Assembly (NCBI GenBank): GCA_007827375.1
Contig: VISH01000002.1
Span: 4,179,001 to 4,243,000, forward strand
Length of the DNA stretch: 64,000 bases
Direction of reading: 5' to 3'
Source of the DNA: Alteromonadaceae bacterium 2753L.S.0a.02
GTDB lineage: Bacteria > Pseudomonadota > Gammaproteobacteria > Pseudomonadales > Cellvibrionaceae
The position numbers were made by a program, and so were the translations under genes. Below are positions 1 through 8,954 of this stretch, piece after piece; positions within the stretch are counted from its first letter, which is position 1, and every line of letters starts with the position of its first letter. The notes under the pieces are model-generated. The model saw only the letters and a list, made by a program, of their open reading frames with translations, was not told the origin of the DNA and searched no databases.

Positions 1-2129
1 TGTGGGCATACGATAGAACAGTTACCACACTGGATGCACAAATCTGATTCCCAAATCGGGATATCCGCTGCAATATTACGTTTTTCCCATTGGGTAGTCC
101 CGGAAGGATAAGTACCGTCATCCGGTAACATGGTAACGGGAATTAAATCCCCTTTGCCGTGAATAATCTGACTGGTAACTTTTTTAACGAACTCGGGCGC
201 TTTCTCAAACGCAGCCATTGAATCCGGATCATAAGTGCTGGTTACTTCTGCGGGGTAGTCAACCTTCTGAAGGTGCGCCAAGGATTGATCTATCGCTGCA
301 AAATTGCGCTTTACGACTTCCTCGCCCTTGCGACCGTAGGTTTTTTCGGCAGCTGTTTTAATACGTTGAATGGCCTCGTCTTTTTCCAAAATACCACTTA
401 ATGCGAAAAAGCAAGTTTGCATCACTGTATTAATGCGACTCCCCATACCCACTGAGCGCGCCACTTTGGCACCATCAATAACGTAAAATTCAATTTTCTT
501 ATCAATAATTTCCTGCTGCATGTGGCGGGGTAATTTATCCCATACTTCATCTTTATTGAATGGACTGTTCAGCAGGAAGGTCGCACCAGGCTTGGCGCGT
601 TCCAACATTTCAACATGATCGATAAAGTTGTACTGATGGCAGGCAATAAACGATGCTGATGTAACCAGATAAGGCGACTCAATAGGATGTGGCCCAAAAC
701 GTAAATGCGACGTGGTCATGCTGCCAGCTTTCTTAGAGTCGTAAACAAAATAGCCCTGTGCAAAAAACCGGGGTTCATCGCCGATAATTTTTATGCTGTT
801 TTTATTTGCACCTACCGTACCGTCTGCACCGAGACCATAGAAGAGAGCTCGTACGGTGTCATCCTGCTCAATATCCAGTGGCTTAACATTGTCGAGGCTG
901 GTGTGTGTGCGATCGTCGGTAATGCCAATAGTAAAATCGTTTTTGGGTTTATCTGCCGCGAGTTCTTCAAATACCCGTGCAACCATCGCCGGTGTAAATT
1001 CTTTACTGGATAAGCCATAACGACCACCAATAACCACTGGCATACTGCTGCGTTCACTGCGACAATAAGCCTGTGCCAGTTCGGTGCTGATATCTTTATA
1101 GAGTGGTTCTCCGTTAGCGCCAGGCTCTTTGGTTCGATCCAGTACCGCAATGCGTTGTGCCGATTTTGGTAAGGCTGCAAGAAAATGTTCTGTACTGAAT
1201 GGGCGATACAGGCGCACACGAAGCACACCGACATTCTCACCCTGCTTATTCAGATACTCCACAGTGGATTTTACGGTTTCAGTAGCCGAGCCCATTAAAA
1301 TAATAACGCGCTCTGCAGAAGCATCGCCGAAATATTCAAACAATTGATACTCGCGCCCGGTGAGCTCGGCGAATTTTCGAAAACTGTCTTGGTAGTGCGC
1401 GATACTTTCGCGATAATAAATATTGGCACTTTCACGCCCCTGGAAATAAACATCCGGGTTTTGTGCGGTACCTCGAATTTTTGGTTGATCGGGATTAAGC
1501 GCTCGCTCACGGTGTGCAAAGACCAGTTCGTCATCGATCATCGCGCGAATTTGATCATCATTTAACAAGGTAATTTTACTCACTTCATGGGAGGTCCTAA
1601 AACCGTCGAAGAAGTGGATAACTGGAACGCGGCTTTTTAAGGTGGTGGCTTGTGCAATTAAGGCCATATCGTGGCATTCCTGCACTGAGGCAGAAGCGAG
1701 TTGCGCAAAACCTGTTGCGCGCACAGCCATAACATCCTGATGATCACCAAAAATTGATAGGCCTTGCGCTGCCAGTGAACGTGCTGCCACATGAAAAACT
1801 GTGGGCGTGAGTTCACCGGCAATTTTATACATGTTGGGAATCATCAACATGAGGCCTTGGCTGGCAGTAAATGTGGTGGTTAGCGCACCAGTTTGCAGTG
1901 CGCCATGAACGGCTCCCGCGGCACCGCCTTCACTTTGCATTTCTGCAATGAGCGGCGTTTCGCCCCAGAGATTTTTTACCTGTTTGGCCGACCACAAATC
2001 GGCGAACTCGGCCATGGGGGACGAAGGTGTGATGGGATAAATAGCACAGACTTCGTTGGTACGATAGGCAACGTAAGCGGTGGCTTCGCCGCCATCGAGT
2101 GTAACTTGCTTTGTTTGAGTATCTAACAC
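1..2129 (-). CDS. nifJ: Pyruvate:ferredoxin (flavodoxin) oxidoreductase, N-terminal 709 codons (runs off the window)
   Basis: Oxidative decarboxylation of pyruvate to acetyl-CoA with transfer of electrons to ferredoxin or flavodoxin, in the cytoplasm. The frame is open from a GTG at 2129, with a GAGGAG Shine-Dalgarno six bases before it, to the window edge. The N-terminus reads EVCAIYPITPSSPMAE, typical of domain I of single-chain PFORs, followed by the conserved stretches IGDHQDV-like (FGDHQDVMAVR) and GRYGLSSKEF. The last visible codons give CIQCGNCSIVCP, the first cluster motif of the inserted ferredoxin domain. Family members are about 1170-1200 aa, so the TPP-binding C-terminus lies outside. 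An in-frame GTG at 2150 overlaps the TGA of the upstream flavoprotein gene, so the two are probably translationally coupled. In related diazotrophs NifJ can feed nitrogenase, but no nif gene is visible here, so the electron acceptor is unknown. Confidence 0.93.
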   Translation of the reverse strand, partial: MLDTQTKQVTLDGGEATAYVAYRTNEVCAIYPITPSSPMAEFADLWSAKQVKNLWGETPLIAEMQSEGGAAGAVHGALQTGALTTTFTASQGLMLMIPNMYKIAGELTPTVFHVAARSLAAQGLSIFGDHQDVMAVRATGFAQLASASVQECHDMALIAQATTLKSRVPVIHFFDGFRTSHEVSKITLLNDDQIRAMIDDELVFAHRERALNPDQPKIRGTAQNPDVYFQGRESANIYYRESIAHYQDSFRKFAELTGREYQLFEYFGDASAERVIILMGSATETVKSTVEYLNKQGENVGVLRVRLYRPFSTEHFLAALPKSAQRIAVLDRTKEPGANGEPLYKDISTELAQAYCRSERSSMPVVIGGRYGLSSKEFTPAMVARVFEELAADKPKNDFTIGITDDRTHTSLDNVKPLDIEQDDTVRALFYGLGADGTVGANKNSIKIIGDEPRFFAQGYFVYDSKKAGSMTTSHLRFGPHPIESPYLVTSASFIACHQYNFIDHVEMLERAKPGATFLLNSPFNKDEVWDKLPRHMQQEIIDKKIEFYVIDGAKVARSVGMGSRINTVMQTCFFALSGILEKDEAIQRIKTAAEKTYGRKGEEVVKRNFAAIDQSLAHLQKVDYPAEVTSTYDPDSMAAFEKAPEFVKKVTSQIIHGKGDLIPVTMLPDDGTYPSGTTQWEKRNIAADIPIWESDLCIQCGNCSIVCP

Positions 2130-2146
2130 GGCTCGCTCCTCGTTGC

Positions 2147-3775
2147 TCACGATTTTTCGGTCATGTGAATGGCGGCTGTAGGGCATTGCGTTACGCAGGC
2201 GTTACAACCGGTGCAGCGGGAATAATCTATTTGATAAAACCGCCCAGGTCCCAGTTTGATAATGGCGTGTTCAGGACAAGCACCATAACAGCCATCGCAT
2301 TCAAAGCAGTTGCCACAAGAATAACAACGGCTGGATTCATACTGCACTTCTTTTTCGCTTAACCCACCCAGTACCTCGTCAAAACTTTTATTGCGTTCCT
2401 CTGGCGGCACCATGGGTTGTTGTGATTGGCTGGCGTTGGCGTAATACCAAATATTTAATTCATTGAGGTGCACGATTTTCGGCGGTGATTTTTTATTGGG
2501 AGCCTGACCGCTGATAAATGCATGAATGTTCCGCGCAGCTTTTTTACCATGCCCGGTGGCAATGGTCACAGTGCGCTGACTTGGCACCATGTCTCCACCG
2601 GCAAAAATACCGGGATGACCAGTCATCATATTTTCATCAACCTGCACGGTGCCATCTTTAGAAAATTCGATGGCTGGAATATGCTGCATTAACTGCGAAT
2701 CGATGTTCTGGCCTAAGGCGAGAATTAAGGCATCGGCCTCCAAAGTTTCGAACTGCCCGGTTGGATGGGGATTACCGTTTTCATCCAATGCCATTTTTTC
2801 TACTTTAATCTGATCTTCGTCGATTTCATGGATGGTTCGAAGCCAATTAATTTTTACGCCCTCTTCCATCGCTTCTTCGGCTTCAAATTTATGTGCTGGC
2901 ATGTGGTCCATATCGCGACGATAGATAATTAGTGCCTCTTCTGCGCCCAGACGTTTTGCGGTACGTGCTGCATCCATTGCGGTGTTACCACCGCCGTAAA
3001 CCGCTACGCGCCGTCCGAGCAAAGGTTTGTTACCTTCACTGACATCGTGCAAATAATTAACAGCATCGAGAATTCGACCGGCTTCCCGTGCAGGAATGTC
3101 GACTTTTTTAGAAATGTGTGCGCCGACGGCTACAAATACCGCATCGAAAGCACCCTCTTCTTTTTCTTTCTCGAGATCGTCGACCTTGTGATTAAGTGTG
3201 ATTTTGACGCCCATTTTTTCGATACGGGCAACTTCGGCGCGTAATATTTTTCGCGGCAAGCGGTACGCCGGAATACCAAAATGCATCATGCCGCCGGCGA
3301 TCGCACCAGCCTCGCGAATTTCGACTGTGTGCCCGAGACGTGCCAGTTGATAAGCCGCACTTAAACCACTTGGCCCCGCACCAACAACCAATACCCGTTT
3401 CCCGGTTTTACGACTGGTGTAGGTGGGCAACCAACCTTGTTCAATCGCCATATCACCCAGGAAGCGTTCTACCTGGTGAATACTCACAGAACCATCAATT
3501 TGTTCACGATTACAGCTCTGCTCGCAGGGGTGATAACACACTCGACCATGTACCGCTGGCATGGGGTTATTTTCCATCAGCAGATCCCATGCCTGCTGAT
3601 ATTTGCCATCGTGCACGAGTGCCAGCCAACCCTGGATATTTTCTCCAGCGGGGCAGGCGTTATTACAGGGTGGCATAAAGTCTTGGTAAACTGGTCTTTC
3701 ATTTGCTGCAGGCCCCGTGCCCTTACTGCTGGATAGATCCGGGGGGGCCGTCATATCAATATGTTGCTTTCTCAT
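2147..3775 (-). CDS. GltD-like NAD(P)-dependent flavoprotein oxidoreductase with C-terminal ferredoxin domain
   Basis: A 542-aa relative of the glutamate synthase small subunit. An N-terminal cluster-binding segment (CNNACPAGENIQGW, then CYHPCEQSCNR) is followed by an FAD site (GAGPSGLSAAY), an NAD(P) site (GGGNTAMDAARTAKR) and the GGDMVP segment. The C-terminal ~70 residues add cysteines of two [4Fe-4S] clusters (CDGCYGACP and CTGCNACVTQCP). That tail is absent from canonical GltD, which is encoded separately at 53768-55186. The start chosen is the ATG at 3775, preceded by GAGGCAGG; a longer frame exists only from a TTG at 3805. The gene lies immediately upstream of the PFOR gene, with overlapping stop and start signals. 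I infer that it exchanges electrons between NAD(P)H and the ferredoxin pool used by the PFOR. No large glutamate synthase subunit is adjacent, so glutamate synthesis is unlikely to be its job. Confidence 0.85.
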   Translation of the reverse strand: MRKQHIDMTAPPDLSSSKGTGPAANERPVYQDFMPPCNNACPAGENIQGWLALVHDGKYQQAWDLLMENNPMPAVHGRVCYHPCEQSCNREQIDGSVSIHQVERFLGDMAIEQGWLPTYTSRKTGKRVLVVGAGPSGLSAAYQLARLGHTVEIREAGAIAGGMMHFGIPAYRLPRKILRAEVARIEKMGVKITLNHKVDDLEKEKEEGAFDAVFVAVGAHISKKVDIPAREAGRILDAVNYLHDVSEGNKPLLGRRVAVYGGGNTAMDAARTAKRLGAEEALIIYRRDMDHMPAHKFEAEEAMEEGVKINWLRTIHEIDEDQIKVEKMALDENGNPHPTGQFETLEADALILALGQNIDSQLMQHIPAIEFSKDGTVQVDENMMTGHPGIFAGGDMVPSQRTVTIATGHGKKAARNIHAFISGQAPNKKSPPKIVHLNELNIWYYANASQSQQPMVPPEERNKSFDEVLGGLSEKEVQYESSRCYSCGNCFECDGCYGACPEHAIIKLGPGRFYQIDYSRCTGCNACVTQCPTAAIHMTEKS

Positions 3776-3927
3776 CACCTGCCTCGCTGTGCAAAAACCT
3801 TTCAAAGGGGGATACGCTCATGCTCAAGTTAGGCGATTGCCCTTAGGAGCGTGTTGACCTGAAGCAACCTTCACCGGCTTTGCAGCAACAATCACGAAAT
3901 AACAAAACAGCTGTCGTGCGGTGTTAC

Positions 3928-4653
3928 CTATTTAATGAGGGCAATAACTTCAATGCATTCATTCGCATCGCGCGGTAAATAACGCCACTGCAAATCGAAA
4001 TCCAACAATTTCATGCCATACACTCGCTCTGGATCAGTTTTTTGGTATTTCGGACGGGGGTCTTGCTGCAATATTTGAATAATTAACGCGCGTAGCTGCG
4101 CAGTATCCGTGCGCGTAGATAACTGCGTTTCCGCTTTGGCGGAAAATTCGACACTGCAATGTTCAGGTTGCTCATCCGCGAGGCTGTAACTGGCTGACGA
4201 TATATTATCCACATAAGGCACATAGGGTTTTATATCCACAATCGGTGTGCCGTCTACCAAATCAACACCAGATACCTCCAAGCGAATTTTGGAGTTGCAC
4301 TCATGAATGGCATCTAATTTAACAACCGATAAACCGAGCGGTGCAGGACGAACCGGCGATCGCGTCGCAAACACTCCGAGAGTGCGATTACCACCAAAAC
4401 GAGGGGGACGTACTTTTGGCTTCCAGGTGTCGCGCAAAGAAAGGTGGAATACAAACTGTAGCCATATATGGCTACAGCATTGCAGCCCGTCAAAGGCATC
4501 GCTGCGATCATAAGGTTCAAACAATTCTATTTGGGCTCGCGCGGCACTTGCCAAGCCAGGTTGTCGCGGCACCCCGAATTTTTCTTTGAAGCACGAATGA
4601 GTCACACCAATTACTGGAAAACGATAACTTTTGGGTGCATCTTTTTTAATCAT
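3928..4653 (-). CDS. trmO: tRNA (adenine(37)-N6)-methyltransferase TrmO
   Basis: SAM-dependent N6-methylation of threonylcarbamoyladenosine-37 in tRNA (TsaA/YaeB family). The N-terminal domain shows PVIGVTHSCFKEKFGVPRQP, SHIWLQFVFHL, RPPRFGG and the family signature GVFATRSPVRPAPLGLSVVK. The C-terminal part carries DPRPKYQ and YGMKLLDFDLQWRY. Length of 241 aa fits the family. I prefer the ATG at 4653, which gives the usual short N-terminus and has an AAGG ahead of it; an in-frame ATG at 4692 would add 13 residues but has no clear ribosome site. A perfect 22-bp palindrome lies inside the HIWLQ codons (see findings). The gene stands alone, between the PFOR module and a divergent DUF481 gene. 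Confidence 0.93.
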   Translation of the reverse strand: MIKKDAPKSYRFPVIGVTHSCFKEKFGVPRQPGLASAARAQIELFEPYDRSDAFDGLQCCSHIWLQFVFHLSLRDTWKPKVRPPRFGGNRTLGVFATRSPVRPAPLGLSVVKLDAIHECNSKIRLEVSGVDLVDGTPIVDIKPYVPYVDNISSASYSLADEQPEHCSVEFSAKAETQLSTRTDTAQLRALIIQILQQDPRPKYQKTDPERVYGMKLLDFDLQWRYLPRDANECIEVIALIK

Positions 4654-4748
4654 AAGCCTTGTAATCTGAGCTCCCCGTGTCAGAATTTGCATCGCGAGAG
4701 TTTAGCCCATTCACTGCAACTTAGGCAGCTTGATGGAACGCAAACCGC

Positions 4749-4777
4749 TTGTAAATGGGTCTCAATCTCAATATTTT
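4749..4777 (+). promoter_or_regulatory. Possible sigma-70 promoter for the DUF481 gene
   Basis: TTGTAA (4749-4754) and TATTTT (4772-4777) are separated by exactly 17 bases and lie about 40 bases before the start codon at 4817. Each hexamer matches four of six consensus positions, so this is only a candidate. Confidence 0.35.
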
Positions 4778-4816
4778 ATCGACTTCATATTTCCCAATTG
4801 TTTTTAAGGACTTTTC

Positions 4817-5620
4817 ATGAACAACAGAGTTGTACCGCTGTTTGTAGCGGCCTCATTACTTTTCACCCAAATGACCAAAGCCGCCGATGAAGAAGAAAAA
4901 GGCCCATTATCTGTTGATGCCGAAGTAGGCGCTCTGCTCACTCACGGCAATACCCAGTCGGCATCGTTTAAGGGCAAAGTGGATATTAATCACGAACTTG
5001 AACAATGGCGAAACAATTTTGTTGCCGAAGGCCTGTACAAGCGCGACGAAGTTACTAACACCATAGACGGTGTTGAAACCAAAGAAGATAAAAAAACGGC
5101 TGAAAAATATTTCTTTTCCGCACAAGCGGACTACAAATTAAACGAGGAGTACCGCGGTATTTTCGGCTACATCTCTTATGAAGAAGACAAGTTTAGTGGT
5201 TATCAGTACCAGGGTACAGTTGCCTTCGGTTATTCAGACCGGCTCTTTGGTACTGAAAAACAAAATTTAGATTTTAGTATTGGTCCTGGTATGGCGTATT
5301 CCCGCACAGAAGCCGGCTATGACGACGATGATGTTTGGCAGGAAGCGGATAACGACGAAGCTTTTATACTGAGATGCTCAGGCAAATACGTGTTTCGCTT
5401 TAACAAATCAACCAAATTCACCCAGCTTCTCGCCAGCGACATCGCCCTTAACAGTGACAAGAACACCAAAACGCGCGCCGAGACGGCCATCACAACAGCG
5501 CTCAATAGCTCGTTTGCGCTGAAAGCCGCCTTCACCTATCAAAACAACTCGGTGGTTGCCAGCGAATCCATCGAAAAAACGGATACCCAAACGACAGTTA
5601 CTCTGGTATACACCTATTAA
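4817..5620 (+). CDS. DUF481 (YdiY-like) predicted outer-membrane beta-barrel protein
   Basis: A 267-aa exported protein with a signal peptide ending near TKAADEEEK (about residue 23). It carries the DUF481 signature EVGALLTHGNTQSASFKGK, a short acidic linker segment around DDDDVWQEAD, alternating strand-like sequence, and a C-terminal aromatic (TLVYTY) suited to BAM-dependent insertion. An AAGGA site lies eight bases before the ATG. The family includes salt-induced outer-membrane proteins of unknown exact function. It is monocistronic: trmO is divergent on the left and a strong hairpin follows on the right. Assignment to DUF481 is firm; localisation is inferred from the signal peptide and strand pattern. 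Confidence 0.85.
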   Translation: MNNRVVPLFVAASLLFTQMTKAADEEEKGPLSVDAEVGALLTHGNTQSASFKGKVDINHELEQWRNNFVAEGLYKRDEVTNTIDGVETKEDKKTAEKYFFSAQADYKLNEEYRGIFGYISYEEDKFSGYQYQGTVAFGYSDRLFGTEKQNLDFSIGPGMAYSRTEAGYDDDDVWQEADNDEAFILRCSGKYVFRFNKSTKFTQLLASDIALNSDKNTKTRAETAITTALNSSFALKAAFTYQNNSVVASESIEKTDTQTTVTLVYTY

Positions 5621-5711
5621 ACGAGTATTCAGAAGCAAAGAAGCTGCGCATCCAAAACGGCTTTTAAGGTGTGCATTAAAGTTTGGATAATGATGGCGTG
5701 TCGTTTTCGAG

Positions 5712-5745
5712 AATAAACCCGTCAATAACGATTGTCGGGTTTATT
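5712..5745. terminator. Bidirectional intrinsic terminator between DUF481 gene and acyP
   Basis: Perfect 10-bp stem, AATAAACCCG (5712-5721) with CGGGTTTATT (5736-5745), around a 14-base loop, followed by TTTAAT. It sits between two convergent genes and can serve both. Confidence 0.7.
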
Positions 5746-5776
5746 TTAATACGCACAGAAACACGCTCCCTTATTA

Positions 5777-6064
5777 TTAATAACGGATTTCAAAGGGTAG
5801 CGGCAGTTGACCCGTCTCGACTTCACTCCGTTCAAGTTCCTGTATCATTTTAACCTCTGCCCACCTTGGCCCCTTTTGCAACCATTTTTCAAACTCAGCC
5901 ATGGCTTGTGGCGTACCTTCAGCGGCCGTTTCCACAGAACCATCGCTACAGTTTCTTACCCAGCCAGATAACTGCAACGCCACCGCTTGCTCCTGGGTAT
6001 TCGCGCGAAAACTGACGCCTTGCACACGTCCCTGAATTCGGAAACATTTTCGTAGTTTGCTCAT
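5777..6064 (-). CDS. acyP: Acylphosphatase
   Basis: Hydrolyses carboxyl-phosphate bonds of acyl phosphates in the cytoplasm. The 95-aa protein has the catalytic pattern GRVQGVSFR (active-site Arg) and GWVRNCSDGSVE (active-site Asn), both in their normal places. Family length is 90-100 aa, so it is intact. Its start codon is 20 bases downstream of the TetR gene, so it may be read as the last gene of the exporter operon, although no functional link is evident. Confidence 0.95.
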   Translation of the reverse strand: MSKLRKCFRIQGRVQGVSFRANTQEQAVALQLSGWVRNCSDGSVETAAEGTPQAMAEFEKWLQKGPRWAEVKMIQELERSEVETGQLPLPFEIRY

Positions 6065-6084
6065 AGTAGTCTAGGGATAACGGA

Positions 6085-6780
6085 TTAAGAGTCTAAAGTT
6101 CTGCGGGCTTCACTCAGCAATCCCGCAACCAGCACATTGGTCATTGCAGAAAAAGATTGTTCAACGGTTTTTTCATCCTGCAGTAAAAATTCCGGTGGCC
6201 AGCGCCCGGATAAACAGGCAGCACGATTTAAATGATGTTTGGCGAGCCCGGTAATGCCATGTGCCATAGACCAACAAGCGAATGCACCAAGGCCTTCATT
6301 GTAAAGCGACGCTGGAATTCCATGCTTAACGCAAAGCGCTGTAATCGCGCTGCGCAATTCGGCCTCAGCGGCCATGGAGGTTTCCATCACTTCATCTGTG
6401 ACGTACTCCTCGGGAATATCACAGTTAACAATCACCTCAAACAACTGCGCATGCTCAATTGAAAACTTAAAATACGCTATGCCCAGACTTCGAATGCGAT
6501 CTTCAGGTTCTACCGCGTGATTGGAATGTACGTTAAGATATTTAGTAAATTGCCGTAAACAGCGCATTTTTACCGCAACAATCAGTTGCTGCTTGTCGAC
6601 AAAATGATTATAAACCGCAGTTGGTGCGACGCCCACTTGCTTGGCAACTCGTCGCAAGGACAACTTCTCGGCCGGCTCATTTCCCAAGAGTTCAATATAA
6701 GCGTCAACAAGCGCCTGCTTGAGATTGCCGTGGTGGTATTTAGAACCCGCTTTTGTCGAATCTTGCAAAATAATTCCCAC
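6085..6780 (-). CDS. TetR/AcrR-family transcriptional regulator
   Basis: 231 aa. The N-terminal helix-turn-helix reads YHHGNLKQALVDAYIELL, then SLRRVAKQVGVAPTAVYNHF, a classical TetR DNA-binding domain at residues ~17-65. The rest is a helical ligand-binding domain with TFR C-terminal (WHG-type) character, as in regulators that begin with HHGNL. The start is a GTG whose first base is the last base of the barrel gene's TAG stop, so translation is coupled. As the fourth gene of the exporter operon it is the natural candidate for autoregulating that operon through the palindromes near 11.5-11.7 kb. That role is inference; the ligand is unknown. Confidence 0.9.
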   Translation of the reverse strand: MGIILQDSTKAGSKYHHGNLKQALVDAYIELLGNEPAEKLSLRRVAKQVGVAPTAVYNHFVDKQQLIVAVKMRCLRQFTKYLNVHSNHAVEPEDRIRSLGIAYFKFSIEHAQLFEVIVNCDIPEEYVTDEVMETSMAAEAELRSAITALCVKHGIPASLYNEGLGAFACWSMAHGITGLAKHHLNRAACLSGRWPPEFLLQDEKTVEQSFSAMTNVLVAGLLSEARRTLDS

Positions 6781-8132
6781 TAAAATAAGTATTTAACTGT
6801 TGCGTTAATGGAGTCATTGTTCTGATACGGGTACAGAAGTTGCGAATTGTCAGTACTGGTGTATATCACGGCAGCCAGCCCCAACTCCCAGGAATCACTT
6901 AAATCATAGCTGGTATCGGCACGAACGATGGAACCTGCAGATACGCCACGCTCCAATTCCAGTGAATAAAACCACAACTGATTGGTTAATCGCTCGTTGA
7001 GCGCCGTTTGACGCACTCGAAAAACCAAGCCGGTTTGGGAAAGTTTGGATTTCCCCAGCCCCTCAGCTTCGTATTGTTGCAGCGCATAAATATTGTTGAG
7101 CTCAAGGCTGATAAGCAAATCATCAAAACCGGAATACTCGCCAACCAGCGCACTACGCCATTGGTCTTGCTCAAGCGCCAGAGGAGCAATACCGGTATCA
7201 ACCATTTGCCCCCAATGATAAGCGAGCTCCCCCTTAAGCAGCCAGCTGCCGAACACGCGATTCGCAGTCGCCCCGGCCATTTGGATGCGCGCCTGACTAA
7301 AGCTTAAAGACGGGGCAGCATTGTTACTCTGCTGAAAATCAACAACACTGAGCTCGTTGGCATTTACATCAGCAGCAGCAAACGATATATCCCCACCGTT
7401 GAATTGGCGTTCCCACCGCACAGCATATTCATACCAGTCTTGCGGATCTTGTACATGAATATTAATCCCCGAATCTTTCAGGGTGATATAAGGGTAGAAA
7501 TCGTCTTCGGATTCGGCATAACGATTATGGCCGGCCCGGTAACTTACCACCAGCGACAATTTACCATCCGCCGCAGGTATCGAAGCCAACACTGCGGGAA
7601 TTTGCTCACGAATATCCTGCAGTTCCGCCTGACCGGGGGCACGAGAATCAATAGGGCTTAAAACATCGGTTACTGCAAGCCCTTCAGACTCTCCCCAGGT
7701 AAAAATCTGGTGCCCGGCTCGAATCCACAGACCGTTGTCAAACGTTGCATCAATAAAAGCGTCTTTCAAACGGAGGCGACTGCGATCCAATCCCCATTCG
7801 CCCTGCCCCGACTCCCAACGATACCAGTCCAACTCCGCTTTACCGCTCACTTGCCATTGCAGGGAATCACTGGCGGAACCTCGCAATTCCATGAAGGCGT
7901 CGGTACGCATCTGACTGATACCAGCTTCACTACGCTCGAACGCATATTCTGCCAACGGCGCATCAAGGCCGTATTTCCCGATCGCAAGTACATAGCCCCG
8001 GAACTCCACTGGCGAGTTGTCATCGCTTGGCAAGGTATCAACATTAATTTGCACACTACTAAAAAAATCCTCGCCTGCATTGGCAAACTGGGAAAGCCCT
8101 AACAGTATTAGAGCAACCAGCGATTTTTTCAA
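6780..8132 (-). CDS. Predicted outer-membrane beta-barrel protein (DUF1302-like)
   Basis: 450 aa. Signal peptide MKKSLVALILLGLSQFANAG is cleaved near residue 19. Alternating strand pattern follows throughout, with the segment WIRAGHQIFTWGESEGLAVTDVLSP, characteristic of DUF1302-type porin-like proteins found beside RND/MMPL exporters. The final residue is Phe (TVKYLF), the usual BAM recognition ending. It overlaps the TetR start by one base and begins two bases after the stop of the LolA-like gene. I infer that it is the outer-membrane component of a trans-envelope lipid or hydrophobic-compound export route. The exact family assignment is from motif memory and should be treated as probable. 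Confidence 0.75.
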   Translation of the reverse strand: MKKSLVALILLGLSQFANAGEDFFSSVQINVDTLPSDDNSPVEFRGYVLAIGKYGLDAPLAEYAFERSEAGISQMRTDAFMELRGSASDSLQWQVSGKAELDWYRWESGQGEWGLDRSRLRLKDAFIDATFDNGLWIRAGHQIFTWGESEGLAVTDVLSPIDSRAPGQAELQDIREQIPAVLASIPAADGKLSLVVSYRAGHNRYAESEDDFYPYITLKDSGINIHVQDPQDWYEYAVRWERQFNGGDISFAAADVNANELSVVDFQQSNNAAPSLSFSQARIQMAGATANRVFGSWLLKGELAYHWGQMVDTGIAPLALEQDQWRSALVGEYSGFDDLLISLELNNIYALQQYEAEGLGKSKLSQTGLVFRVRQTALNERLTNQLWFYSLELERGVSAGSIVRADTSYDLSDSWELGLAAVIYTSTDNSQLLYPYQNNDSINATVKYLF

Positions 8133-8134
8133 AA

Positions 8135-8932
8135 TCAGATCCCCCGTTGCATCGCTTGCGTATCAAACAAGCTTTCGTCGACACCTTTGTTGTACTCGAT
8201 ATTGTTAATTTTAAATACACTGCTGTGTTCGCGCTTATCACGGCGAGTAGTCACCATTTGCAAAGTCTGCGCGGTCCAGATTCCGTCTATTTCATTAATA
8301 TCTGTCGCGGAAAAATATTTTGTACGCTTACCCTTCTCCACTTGAATCACGGCTTTTACAATCATATAGATATCCTTCCTCACCCAGGAAACCGATTCTG
8401 TGTACCCGGTATCGTCGATGACACTCGCATTTATCGGTGTCGACTTGATAACCCAACAATCTTTTCCATCGACGGGATCACTGGGGTTTTCCATGGAGTA
8501 GCTGAAATCTGGATAGTCGAGCCCATTGATATCTGCGTAGCTAAAGTCGCTTCCCATAAAGGCACCAGATTCGTCCGAAGAGGCAACCCGGTTAATTTTT
8601 TGGAGCGCAGGCAAAAATAACCAGGAGTCATCTTCTTTTGCATCGTCTTTCCAGTCGAACGACATATAGGCTGTATTTTTAACATCAGATGGTGAGCGAA
8701 AAAAAAGGATGGACTTATCCACTTCGTCATTTTCAATGCTATACATTTTTAACTCTCGCACACGCTGTCGATCGCGTTTGTCGATTAGCACCAGGGTACC
8801 ATCGGAGCTTGAAGTATCGCCGGTATAGCGATCGTCGACTTTCTTCATTATTTCGGCCGCAGTCTCCGCCCAGGCAGAATGAATCATTGCCACCAACACA
8901 ATAAAACCAATACCGTTCTGAATAAATTTCAT
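8135..8932 (-). CDS. LolA-like outer membrane lipoprotein-sorting protein
   Basis: 265 aa, with signal peptide MKFIQNGIGFIVLVAMIHSA, cleaved after AWA. The mature part has the pattern AAEIMKKVDDRYTGDTSSSD, KSILFFRSPSDVKNTAYMSF, DDSWLFLPALQKINRV and MGSDFSYADI, as in LolA-fold proteins (PF17131 type) encoded next to MMPL exporters. The ATG at 8932 is preceded by AAAGGAGG; a longer frame upstream lacks such a site and would bury the signal peptide. It lies 22 bases after the exporter gene and touches the barrel gene. Its likely role is to carry a hydrophobic cargo across the periplasm from the inner-membrane pump to the outer membrane. Confidence 0.88.
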   Translation of the reverse strand: MKFIQNGIGFIVLVAMIHSAWAETAAEIMKKVDDRYTGDTSSSDGTLVLIDKRDRQRVRELKMYSIENDEVDKSILFFRSPSDVKNTAYMSFDWKDDAKEDDSWLFLPALQKINRVASSDESGAFMGSDFSYADINGLDYPDFSYSMENPSDPVDGKDCWVIKSTPINASVIDDTGYTESVSWVRKDIYMIVKAVIQVEKGKRTKYFSATDINEIDGIWTAQTLQMVTTRRDKREHSSVFKINNIEYNKGVDESLFDTQAMQRGI

Positions 8933-8954
8933 TAAATCAGGCCTCCTTTCACAT

